A DNA stretch of 64,000 nucleotides. Origin: Heliocidaris tuberculata (Eukaryota; Echinodermata; Echinoidea; Camarodonta; Echinometridae). The notes beneath the pieces were generated by a model that saw only the letters and a list, made by a program, of their open reading frames with translations, searched no databases and had not been told where the DNA came from. Of this stretch, positions 47,430 through 58,600 are shown one piece after another. The stretch's first letter is position 1, and every line of letters starts with the position of its first letter. The position numbers and the translations under genes were made by a program. The stretch lies in assembly GCA_025618425.1 (NCBI GenBank), contig CM046850.1, forward strand, positions 225,570 to 289,569, given 5' to 3'.

Positions 47430-49320
47430 TGATAATTATAGACCTCCAAATGCAAAATCTAGAATATTTCGATCGTTTATTCATGTATTAAAATTAGTAT
47501 TTATTTATTAAGCAAATGGTTATTCTTGGTAATGTTAATATAGATTATCTTAAGTCTGAAAGTACTGGTGGACAGTCTATCAATAATCTTGAGAACTTAT
47601 TTCAATTTAACAAAATTAGTAAGTTAACCCACAAGGGTTACCATGACATCATCCAAATGTATTGATCAAATATTTTCAACGAATCCAGATGCACATTTTG
47701 TAACCGATGTTGGACATATATCTCTTAGTGATCATTCTTAATATATACATGCCTAAACTTGAGTAAGAGGTCGACTTAGCATAAAACTACCCGATGTATA
47801 GGAATTACAAAACATGTACTGAAATAAAGAGTCATATTTTGATGACATATCTCATAGCAAATTTTCTATGAAGGATTTTGTGTAGGATAAAGACACTAAC
47901 AGTGCATGGAATAGATGGAAAATCATCTTCCTAAATATATGTCAAAAACATGCACTAAAAACTAATATAGTTTAAAATCGTTATTCTACATGGATAACAT
48001 CCGAAGTTATTGAATGCATGTACCAAAGAGATTATCAGAAAAGAAAATATGATAAATGCAAATCTCAAGGAGACCTCAGTGAATACCGTCAAATTAGAAA
48101 CTTTATTACTCAATCAAAAAGAAAATGTAAAAGTAAATACTTTGATGAGATCTCTGAAAAATATAAACATGATCCTAAGGAAATGTGGAGCGAGCTGAAT
48201 TTGATAAATGAAAGGGGTGATAATGATGGTGTCCCTGCTGATATTGATTGTGATATGATGAATAATTTCCTTTTAAATGTAGGTAAAAACAATAATTTAT
48301 TCTTATGAATATGATGTTATTGTCTGGAATCATCCGCAGTACTTATATGAATTTACATCCACGCAAATTAAACCTGATGTTGTGTTGAAATTACTTTTTG
48401 ATATTCTTGATTTTGATTCAAATTTATTATGTCTGGCTGTACCTCTCATTCATCAATCTCTTTGTGATATTTTCAATCTAATTTCAACTTTAGGGACAAT
48501 CCCTGATGACTGTAAGATCTCTAGAACAATACCAATATATAAAGGGAAGGGATCTAAATCAGATAAATTATTAACCGATCTCATTAGTCTATCATGTTTC
48601 TAAACTTATTGACGGTTCAAAGACAATTTCTTGAATACTTACACCTGTACACCGACTTGACCTTATTAACGTAGATCAATTTGCATTTATTCGTAATCAT
48701 TGGTAACTTCTTCACATAGGATAATTGATGACTGATATGAGGTGCTTAATGAATGAGAAGTTGTTGGGGCATGTTTTGGGGATATATCCAAGTGCTTCGA
48801 TTCAATTGATCATGAATTGTTATTATTTGAATTAGAAATATATGGTATCATTCACACTCCGCTTAAATTGTTTAATAGCTACTTTAAGAATAGAAAGCAA
48901 ACAGTATTTTATTTATTTATTTCAATTCTTTATCCAGAGTAGCCTGTTCAGTTACAATAATTACATAAAAGTACAGAATTCATATACAATAAAATGAAAC
49001 AGAAGATACATTAAAAAAGATAAAAACGGAACTGGTCTTCCACGGGGCTCTGCATAATCATAATGCAAGAATAAATACTTACATACTTCATGAACACAAT
49101 GTTATATCGTCTGCGTACTAATATATTAAGTTTATTCACTTTTAAGCATATTGATTGGAAAAAGAGAAATTAAGAAAGCAGAGGCATTAGGGAGAGAGAG
49201 AGGGGGGAGAAGAGAGAGAAGGGGAGCGAGAGCATGATAAGGGGAAGGAAAGGACAGATCAGAAGGGGGAGAAAGGTGAAAAATAGGCATAGTGACAAAG
49301 CAGAGAATAATAAAGAGAGT

Positions 49321-49358
<38 letters not shown>

Positions 49359-50215
49359 GACAGAAAGTAATTATTAAAGAGAAAATCAGTAGTAATAGTA
49401 TGTTGCCATGGTAAATTGTCAATGAAAATTTTAAATGTAGGGGTCACCCAAGATAGCGTGTTGAGGCCAATATTATTTCTTTTAATGATCAATGATATCT
49501 CTGAATGTCTCATTAGTGGTAATTGTAATATTTTTGCTGATGATGTCGTAATATATGACACAGGTTCTAATGCACATGATGTAAATTTGTAATTGGAAGT
49601 TAATATTGACAACGCTAAAACATGGTATGAACAAAATCGACCAAGTATTAATGTCATTAAGTCTAAGGTGACGTTATTAAAGAGTAAATCGTTGATAACC
49701 TCAAATTATTTACATATTTATTTATTTTTTATTTATTTATCGGAATTATCACATCAAACAACTTTCTAAAATACTAGCTTATAAGATTTTTTCAATTAGT
49801 AAACTAAGATATATTTTAAATAAACCTTCTTTTGATACGTTATAAACTAATATATTACCGACTTACCGTGCATTGATTATGTTATTTCAGTTTGAGGAAA
49901 TTGTATAGGAGTACGGGCACGCTCACAACTGACACGACTACAAAAGAGAGCTGCACGTTATGTCACTAGTAACTTTGATTTTATAAATTATCATAGAGCA
50001 AATATAATGAATGAAACGAATGATAATGTTGAAATTGTAGCTGAGAGACATGACTTGCGAACTCGAAATTATAATACTCTGAATGTCGTTACACCTAAAC
50101 CTAATGTGGAATGTTTTAAAAAGTCATTTATCTATTCTGGTTCGAAGGTTTGGAATAATTTGCCTCATTTCCTACAAAATGCGTCTTCCCTTGATATTTT
50201 TAGATAAATGCAGAA
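47430..50215 (+). mobile_element. Decayed LINE (CR1/L2-like) with endonuclease and RT remnants
   Basis: Plus-strand frames in order: MVILGNVNIDYLKS (endonuclease GDFN-like box with D changed to N, about 47520), IDQIFSTNPDAHFVTDVGHISLSDHS (SDH box, about 47665-47740), QRDYQKRKYDKCKSQGD and DPKEMWSELN (about 48020-48190), GTIPDDCKISRTIPIYKGKG (about 48495), NCNIFADDVVIYDTG (RT motif C, about 49520) and the C-terminal ERHDLRTRNYNTLN, FKKSFIYSGSKVWNNLPHFL (about 50045-50170). Many stops are present. A 530-bp insertion at about 48905-49438 (SINE-like tail plus GA repeats) splits the RT. Poly-T at 50241-50269 follows. Confidence 0.75.
49185..49366. repeat. (GA)n-rich microsatellite
   Basis: GAGAGAG and AGGGAG runs within the insertion that splits the LINE. 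Confidence 0.9.
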
Positions 50216-50237
50216 AAGGCTATTTTTTCAGCTGATT

Positions 50238-50270
<33 letters not shown>

Positions 50271-50282
50271 GTCCTTTCCGCT

Positions 50283-50490
50283 ACACTCTAAAATCAAAAG
50301 TGTTAAATCAACATTTTAAGGGGCCGAGGAGTGACCACCTTTTCATAATGGTAGATTAAAACTTTTAACATACTGGATGCAACACTATAATGGCTAAATC
50401 CAGCTTGTTAAAAGTGTTAATCTACCATTTTGAAAAAGTGGTCACGCCTCAGCCTTTTCAAATGGTGATTTAACACTTAAGTTTGTGTGT
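50283..50490. mobile_element. Palindromic MITE (ACACTCTAAAA / AAGTGTTAAATC family)
   Basis: The left arm AAAGTGTTAAATCAACATTTTAAGG then CCGAGGAGTGACCACCTTTTCATAATGGTAGATTAAAAC is mirrored by GTTAATCTACCATTTTGAAAAAGTGGTCACGCCTCAGCC and AAATGGTGATTTAACACTTAAG. It is followed by a (TG)n run. Confidence 0.85.
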
Positions 50491-53330
50491 GTTTGTGTGT
50501 GTGTGTGTGTCTCAGGCGCTTCTGCTTCAGAACCCTGGTAGTTAGCAATTGTTCTCGCCGATGTTATTTGTTTGTCAAGTAGTCTGTGAGTGCAAATATT
50601 TTGCAGTTTAGATAAGTTATACAGTCACGTTATATTTCTCTTCAGTCAAGAATTTATATATTTTGTACGAATTGAATGAAAAACAGCAATCTGATTTTTT
50701 TTCTTTGTAGATTATTATTTTTTTGAAATTGCTTCTTCTTTAATTAAAACTTTTCTATTTGAATGTTGATTTAGAAAAGAAAACCTCTAATAACAGACCT
50801 AAAAAGCAAGAAATATGGTTGAAAAACAATAGAATGCATAAGAAATAAAGTTACCTTGAATTACTTTTTTCAGTCTACTAACTTTCCAATCGACTATCAT
50901 CACTGAACAACTACCCATCCCCCCCCCCCCCCGCCCCCCTCCCCCTCCACCGGATAACTTCCCCCTGAATTAATTACCAAGTGCAATTCTTTAGATATAT
51001 TATTGTAACACGCTCATCAATTATATTATATCAAACTAAACTTAAATAAATGTATTTTACAGTATAACATATTATGCTATACTTGATTTGGCCCAAAGAC
51101 GTTTTAGGTTACTCCAATTAGGCTATTCCATTATCCCATTTTTTTTTTAAACATATATAATTCCCTTTTCCACAGGGTTTTTTATTTACTAAAAAGAGAT
51201 CAAACAAATATAAATAATATATACCTCAGTAATCAGGATTGTGCAACAGAATGAGTAAACAATAGCCTAACAAGGATGAACATCACGGCCCAAACTTAAG
51301 GGCAGAGAAAAACAATTTTAAAAGATAACATTTCAGTATGTATGATATAAACAATACAATGGTGTATTGATGATCATTTCCTGTTATCACGCTGCCAACA
51401 TTCTCAAAATATCTTCCGAATAGAAACCATTTCGTCAGTAATTGCTTTTCTTTGAGATTCTTTTGATATATGTATTTTTTCCATTTCATTTTACAGTTTA
51501 TATAATTTTTCAAATGCAGGTAATTTAATTTTTTGATTTTTTTTTTTTGAACTGGGCATTAAATATTTCTCAACATACCGCCCACCTAATGAAATATTTT
51601 CGAGTACCAGTCACGTGGGTATAGCATTGTATGCACGGCTCTATGCGAGCAGTTGATGCGACCGCACAACCAAAACTAGGAGTCCTACCATGCTGTCATT
51701 ACGGTGTGTAAACACAGAGAAAGCGCATAGAAAAACTGAGAATTATTCCACAAAGACGAGTTTCATTGTCATATAATTGAAAGATTTTGTTATTAAGTCT
51801 CTTTCTGAATGTGTTTTATGTGCGTACCGACGTGCTTTGTCATTTGACCAGTAGTAGCCCTTAATTTTCTCGTTTTTCTGCCTTTCTCAGTCATTCTCAT
51901 TCTCTCTGTCTCTCCCTGTCTCTCTCTCTCTCTCTCCCTGTCTCTCTATCCCTGTCTCTCTCTCTCTCTCTCTCCCTCCCTCTCCTTTTATTCTCCTTTT
52001 CTCCTTCATTAATCCTTCTCTCTTTATAAGTTTCCTTTATCACAACTTTTACCTGTTTCTCTCAACTTTAACCTCATTGTAGCCTTGTCAATCTTTTCTT
52101 CCTTCCTTCAAAGTGTCTATCATTGCAGGATTATCAGTAGTATCTTATTGTCCTTCTTTATTAGATCCCCGAATGAGTCTCTCTTAATTCATCTTGAACC
52201 AGTCTCTGTCATCTCCGGTTATTTTTCGTTCAGTCTTTCTCCTTGAAAAGTTTAATACCCCCCCCCCCCCTCCCATCTTTCTCTCTTTTGACTTTGGCTT
52301 CCTGAGTCCTCTCGAGTCATATCTTTCTCTGGAGGCCTTCTCATGTACCCTATCTGTCTCTCTCTATCAGATAGCCTATCCTTAAAATATTATAGTCTCC
52401 TTCAGCTTTCTCCTTCATCAGGCCTACAATACCTTTTTCTCTCTAACCATTCATTTAACCCCCACCCCACCCCTTTCTCCCGCCTTAATTTATTGAGAAA
52501 TGTGTAGTTAACAAAACAAAACCAATTTTATACTCAAAGTACGTGGGACACCGTGAACTGTGTACGATTCCAGTGTACTCCTATGCAAAAGATACTTGAT
52601 TTGACTTTTTATTTGAAAAAAAACAACAAAACATTATACTGATTGTCACATTAAATCGCCTTTAGAATTCGTAAGGATAAACTTGTTTTGCCTGTTTGTG
52701 CAGTTAATTTGTTGAAAAGCCTTCACAGTGCTGAACTATTTGATTCTAAAAATGCATAAAATTGTATTGAAAGTACAGCCGCGGTGTTTTTTTTCTGCGA
52801 GCCCTAATATGGCGACCGGTCGCATCAATGGTAGAGGGCGTTGCTTTATCCACTGGTAGAGATCGCTGGTATCGGCCTGTCGTCCTCTGATAATACGACT
52901 CGCCTCAGATGGCAGCAGAGTAACTGTTAAAGCAGGAGCCATCCATAGTACAGAGGTTTGCCAACTCGGTTCTAGTTGAGCACAACAACATGGCGTATAT
53001 TCCTTCAGTGATTGCATGCTTGGCTAACAAAGTAACATGTGCCTTATCGTTACTTGGTGGAGTCGAGTTGGCCAAACTCTGTGACAGACTGCTCTGTGTC
53101 CATTAATGTTCCTACTAGAAAGGTTAATTATAAGTGCAGTGACGACCGTAAAGCTGCGAGAGGATATACTAACCTTACCCAACATAGCAAAAACTGATGT
53201 ACTCAATCTGAATTCTATGATAACTAGTAACTGGTGAATGCAATAATTTGTCATTCGAGTCTTGTGGAGGGCGGGTCATAATTATATGAGAAACGTGTAG
53301 TTTCTCCATATGGACTGTAGGTTACATATC
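50491..53330. other. Intergenic, no gene recognised
   Basis: Contains a C-run (50920-50945), poly-T tracts, a CT-rich tract (about 51890-52380) and a higher-GC patch at about 52790-53260. Short minus-strand frames in the patch (52736-53017, 53024-53254) have no recognisable domain; a first exon or CpG-type promoter there cannot be excluded. Confidence 0.5.
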
Positions 53331-53333
53331 GTT

Positions 53334-53606
53334 TTTTTCCGAAGGTTCATAATTCCGAAGGTTCGTTTTTCCGAAAATGAAATAGGGTTAATAATTCCGA
53401 AAATGAAAAAGGGTTCATATTTCCGAAGGTTCGTAATTCCGAAAAGTTACGTAGGGCTCTATTGCATTTTCGGAATTACGAACCTTCGGAATTAAGAACC
53501 CTATTTCATTTTCGGAATTATGAACCCCCTGCTATGGGAAATTTGTGTTTCGGAATTACGAACCTTCGGAATTATGAACCTTCGGGAAAATGAACCTTCG
53601 GATAAA
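53334..53606. repeat. TTCCGAAGGTTC fold-back array
   Basis: TTCCGAAGGTTC(A/G)TAAT and TTCCGAAAATGAAA(T/A)AGGGTT units run forward up to about 53445. Their inverse, TTTCGGAATTACGAACCTTCGGAATTA(A/T)GAACC, runs from about 53467 to 53606. The whole is a tandem array folded on itself. Confidence 0.85.
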
Positions 53607-53649
53607 CGAGTACTGTATACAATTACATGAACTTGAAAACAGCATAATA

Positions 53650-53905
53650 CCTGAATTGTAGGTTTAGTTTTTTAGGATTACACCATGTAATCTGTCAAGG
53701 AATAAGACTGTGAATCGGATCCCTTCGTAGGTAATAAACTGGGCAGTCTTCTAGTCATCCTCCTGATGACGATCAGAGCATACTGATCGAAACGTCGAGA
53801 ACCACAGAGCTCTTAGCGGAGCTCACCAGCCCTTTTCAGGGCTCTTATTCCTTGAAAGATTACATGGTGTAATCCTGGAAAAACTGAACCTACAATTCAG
53901 TTTCT
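53650..53905. mobile_element. Palindromic element carrying a hammerhead-like motif (possible Penelope-like relic)
   Basis: Inverted ends: TGAATTGTAGGTTTAGTTTTTTAGGATTACACCATGTAATCT...CAAGGAATAAGA at the left and TCTTATTCCTTGAAAGATTACATGGTGTAATCCTGGAAAAACTGAACCTACAATTCAG at the right. The centre has the motif at 53763-53796. A partial copy of the right half lies at about 46343-46432. Confidence 0.75.
53763..53796 (+). ncRNA. Hammerhead-ribozyme-like core (candidate, possibly degenerate)
   Basis: CTGATGA (53763-53769) is followed by a hairpin GATCAG-AGCATA-CTGATC (stem II, 6 bp), then GAAA (53789-53792) and C-GTC (53793-53796). GTC is followed by GAG, which can pair with the CTC just before CTGATGA (stem I start). 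ACGT around the cleavage triplet is self-complementary, as in minimal dimer-acting hammerheads. An extra C (53770) sits between CTGATGA and stem II, which departs from the consensus and may reduce or abolish activity. Penelope-like elements and retrozymes are known carriers of such motifs. Confidence 0.4.
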
Positions 53906-54368
53906 CAAGAAAAGTATCGCTGATACTTCACTAAAAGTATAATACCTTTCTGAAAGCATCTATAACATTATGTGAAACATCATTTAAACTGTAAACTTTT
54001 AACAAAGAAATACCGGACCTGCAGTGCTAACTTATAACATCAGTGATGGGACAAAATAAAGTAACATTGCCTAGTACGTCAGGGTGTTAATTCCTCTCTT
54101 TTAAAAAAATGTTTGATAATAATTGTAGGTTTTAATGATAGTTGACATTGGAGGATATATATTTACCGCTTGATTTTTCTTGATATAAATAAGGCAAATA
54201 ATAATTATGGGTACCTATTTTGAAGATTGTGAAAGTATTAAATCCACTTCATCAAAGAATGAAAACCCGAACAAGCACTAAGTGAATTTTCGTGGCATAT
54301 AAGGCGATAATAACGCCTGCGAGTTTGGCAAGTTTGGCAAGTTTGCAATCCCTAATTTAACTCTCCTC

Positions 54369-54411
<43 letters not shown>

Positions 54412-54480
54412 AGGAAGGAGGAGAGAGAGAGAAAGAGAGAGAAAGAAAGAAAGAGAGGGAGGGAGAAAGTACTGCCTTTA
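54369..54480. repeat. (GA)n microsatellite
   Basis: GAGAGA run followed by imperfect GGAGGAAGG and GAAAGAAAG. Confidence 0.9.
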
Positions 54481-55574
54481 AAGAGACTGGAATGAAAGCA
54501 AGTAAATAACTTCAGGGGTACATGGAATTTATATATCTATATTATGGTTCTCACCAAAAACATTCCGATCACAAACATTCCCACAACGGGGAAAAAATAA
54601 GTGCTTCATTTTCTGCAAATTGAGTGTGATATACCAATTTGAAGGGAACGTCGTCTGAGAATATATTTTCGAATTGTGCAATGCACATCATACAACCACT
54701 TCTACACGTATCTTTTTTCATTGCAAAAATATAGCATTACCCATACTATGATCCTTAATAAAAACATTTCCATTTCTTGAAGATCTTATCACATATCTTC
54801 AAGTCTAAAGTCTCAATCATGATGAATCAATAATGTTGATTCATTACAGAGTTATTGCAAGTCTATTAATTATTAACGAGCGGGCGACGCACCGATAAAG
54901 TTTAATATTAACCAGCTTTTTGTTGGCTAACACGACAAAACAAAACAAATATACCCGTGAAGGTAGACTTCTTCCAAGGAAACTGAACATCAAATCATTT
55001 ATCAGCCAGTATCTTATTTTTTCCATGTTCATTCCAGTTTTCGAAATTTCTGACATCTTTTAATATCATGCGTCTGGAACATCAACATTCCGAGATCTTT
55101 CAATCTTACAAATGATGCTGATTATGCTGCACGTACATGGATGAAATGTTCGTTGACTTTAGGACGTAAAACATCAGAGCAAAGACATCTAAAGACGACT
55201 GGTGTCTTAATGGAGGCTATAATTTTGACCTGACAGAGTCAATAATTAATGAAATATGCGACCTTTCCTTTTGTATTTCCTCATAATTTCTCGTCGCCAT
55301 TTTGAATGTCCGTTGAAGCGCGCGAATGATGCACAGTGTGTTGTGAAGCGATCGGTACACACCCTGATAGCGGGGGATTGTCTTTAACATATAAATTGGA
55401 ATCATGGATTAATTGTGATAAACTCACTGGAATATACTGTAAACGTATTGTATTTTCAAAAAGGTGACCACACAATACAGGATTAAAATTTCGGAAACAA
55501 CAAAACGATTCCTTTTTGTTTTTGTTTTTTCACAATCTCTCCAAGAGAACAGATTGTGTGGGATTTCTTTTTCA
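54481..55574. other. Region upstream of the GH31 gene
   Basis: AT-rich, no ORF of note. A possible acceptor TTCTTTTTCAG (ending about 55575) before the GH31 start codon suggests a 5' UTR intron, so the promoter may lie anywhere in this stretch. Confidence 0.4.
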
Positions 55575-55612
55575 GTTTCTTTGCACTCGTCACGTCGTGC
55601 TGATCATCGACC

Positions 55613-58600
55613 ATGAGTCGTATCATCCAAGCCCTCGTCGCCATCGGGATCTTTCTGGTTGTCGGCATAATGATCTTCGTGCCTTCGATGGTGATAACCA
55701 CGGAACCGTTCTCCAACTGGAGGCAGTTCGAGCCCGTCGTCTGCGGCGAGATCGTAGAAGATGACCGCATCAACTGTTATCCTGATCTCGACCAGCCCAC
55801 CGCTCGCCAGTGCGAGATGAGGGGGTGCTGTTTCCAGAGGATCACCTGGGATCGTTTGAATAAGATTCCCGAGTGCTACTTCCCTCTTGGTGTCGGGTAC
55901 CGAGTTGTAGGTGAGGAGCAGGAGATATCTGAAGGATTTCAGCTAGAGCTTTTCAGGCTACACACTCCAAGGTTTTTCTATGAGGAGGTTGAGAACCTGA
56001 GGTTTAGAGCAGAATTCTACAAAGAAAACATTCTTCACATGAAGGTAGACATTAGTTTCACTTGATATAATTTATTTATTTATTATTTATTTATTTATCT
56101 ATTTCTGTTTCAGAGTTTTTAATAAGTTTCAAACAATATGGTCAACGGTGCAAAGCAATCAAACCCAACCCCAATCTGGTATGTAATTCAGTCACAAAGA
56201 ATGACCAAAGAGTTATAGGCAATGTTAGAGAGGCTAACTGTCTTTTACCACTAGTAATAAAAACAAAATACACTTTGGACTACTAACCCAGACATCTACC
56301 CCTAGGACAACTCCACTGGACAATTACCCCCGATGACAAATGACAATAATAGTTGTCCAATACAGTACAATAGATAGGATACAACGCTATCGCACATCAT
56401 ACATGGTATCCGAGCTCTTTGAAATTATTGTTTTTTCAACAAATTTGATATACTTCCTAAATGGAAAGGGTAGGTATATCAGGATATCTATTCAATTAGA
56501 ATGTCAAAAGAGGAAAAGGTAGAAATATCAAGATACTTAATTTTTTTTTAATCACTCTTCAAACGTCACAATCAGGTGAATTGAGTTTACAAATGAAACA
56601 AAATAGGAGTTAGGTTCAGAGAATTTGTAAGAGGTATGAAATAAGCAAACGTTGAATGACTGAATTCACAAAACATTAAGACGTATTTGTATCATTATCA
56701 TTTTGAATTTTAACAGTAACAATTATTTGTTCATTACGTTCAGGTATATGAAATATATCAAGTGGAAGAAGAAAAAAAGAACACAAACATGTATTAGTTT
56801 CCAACAGAACAGTGATTTTGACAGTAAATCAAATATACAATTCAATATTCAATAACAAAATACATTTTACATGGTTTAAAGTTATAAAATAGAAAGTATA
56901 CATAAACATCCAGTATAATAGTAGTTTTGTTGGGTTTTTTTTTTAAAGTTAAACCTGTTGAAATGGAGGGATCCACTGAAAAGCAGAGCTTGTAGAATGT
57001 GGATCCCTCGAAATAATGACAAACGTAATTTTTGTAATATGTAAATATATTGACCAGAAAAAATATAAATATACATAGATTACCAAAAAGTGGCAGAATA
57101 ATATAATTATAAATCCGTAATTTGAAAATTTGTTACGACACGTATATAGTATGGTGAACATAATAAAAAGAATATAAGACAACATAAAATAAAGCAAGGG
57201 AAGAGAGAAATACAAGAATAGTAAATGTTGCTGCATATGTGAAGAGTAAAGAAAAAGAGAGGAGAGGTGGAGAGGAGAAGAAAGGAGAGAGAGAGAGAGA
57301 GAGCACACGATGTGCATACTACAGGGGTAGTGACCATAATTATAGTAAGTTACATATAGAGCGTAAAGCAACATGAACATTGACTTACCAACTCGGAAGG
57401 TTCCGTGGCCCATAGAACAAAAGAATGTGTTGTTTTTTGTTTTTGTTTTTGTTGTTGGGTTTTTTTAGATGCGGTGCGTTTTTAGTCCAAAACGTTAATC
57501 ACTTTTTTTCAAGCGCCTTTTGAGACTAAAATTCCCCCCTCCCCCGATCCACCGCTGGATTTTCTGATTAAAAACGTCTTTCTTCTCATGATAATTACTT
57601 ACAACTAGTTCTACCAACAGGGGCGGCGCCAGGGTATTTTGATAGGAAGGGCAAGACGACCTAAAGATGACGTCATATTTTTTCTCCATTAAATAACAGA
57701 GGTAATATAGAGTTATATGTTTAAGACCTCTCTTTTTAATAATCCTCTTTCTTCTTTCTTCCCTTTTCTTCCCTTTTCTTCCCTTTTCTTCCTCCTTCTC
57801 TTCTTTTTTCTTTTTTTTTTTTCTTTTTCTTTTCTTTTTTCACTGATTGAAAAATCATAGGGGGGCGGTCGCCCCCTCTGCCCCCCCCCCTGTAGCGCCG
57901 CCCCTGTCTACCAATAATATTAAATTGTTTGTATTACTAGTAGTTGTATCATTTTTGTAAACAGTGCAAGTGTATTAGGGCTAGTTATTCATGTTATTCC
58001 TTAGCATAAAAGTATTTTGTTCCATACTTCACCGACTGTACATCAAATTGTCTGCTGACAGCAAGGAGGACGTTAATGGCTAGCACTGTACATAGTTAAC
58101 GCCATTTCGACTGTTGGCAGATGAAATAATTCAATACGTGATGAATGTATGAAGTTGATAACCCTAGTTTAGTTTGGATTAGGCCAATGAAAAGGAAAGG
58201 TTAACCAGTTGACTACTGAATTCTCTCATTCTCATAGATTTAATACAGGGTCTATCCAGTTCCCGTATGCAATGGGTTAAATTAATTATTCCATGAAACT
58301 TGGTAACGTATGAGATAGAACTTTAATAAATATCTTCACTCTAAAGTAGATGGGTAATATTTTACACAATGTTGGGTGAAAGGGAAACATGCACATTTGT
58401 TGAGTAAAATGGAACCCAGTGTTTGGTAAAATGTACAAATTTGGGTAAAATTGACCCAATATTTGGTAAATTTTACCTAATTTACCTAACTGTTTTTTTT
58501 TGTGTTTTTTGTGTTTTTTTTTTTGGGGGGGGGTTGTGTGTTTTTTTTACTATAGCCCCACCGCTGAGATTATTATTGTACTTTCTTATGATTAAAAAGT

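Noticed and set aside
52736..53254. Two minus-strand frames in a GC-richer patch
   Set aside because: No recognisable domain and no shared splice structure; kept only as a possible promoter or exon region.
53334..53606. CRISPR-like regularly repeated motif
   Set aside because: The units are directly joined or inverted, without unique equal-length spacers; this is a eukaryotic fold-back repeat.
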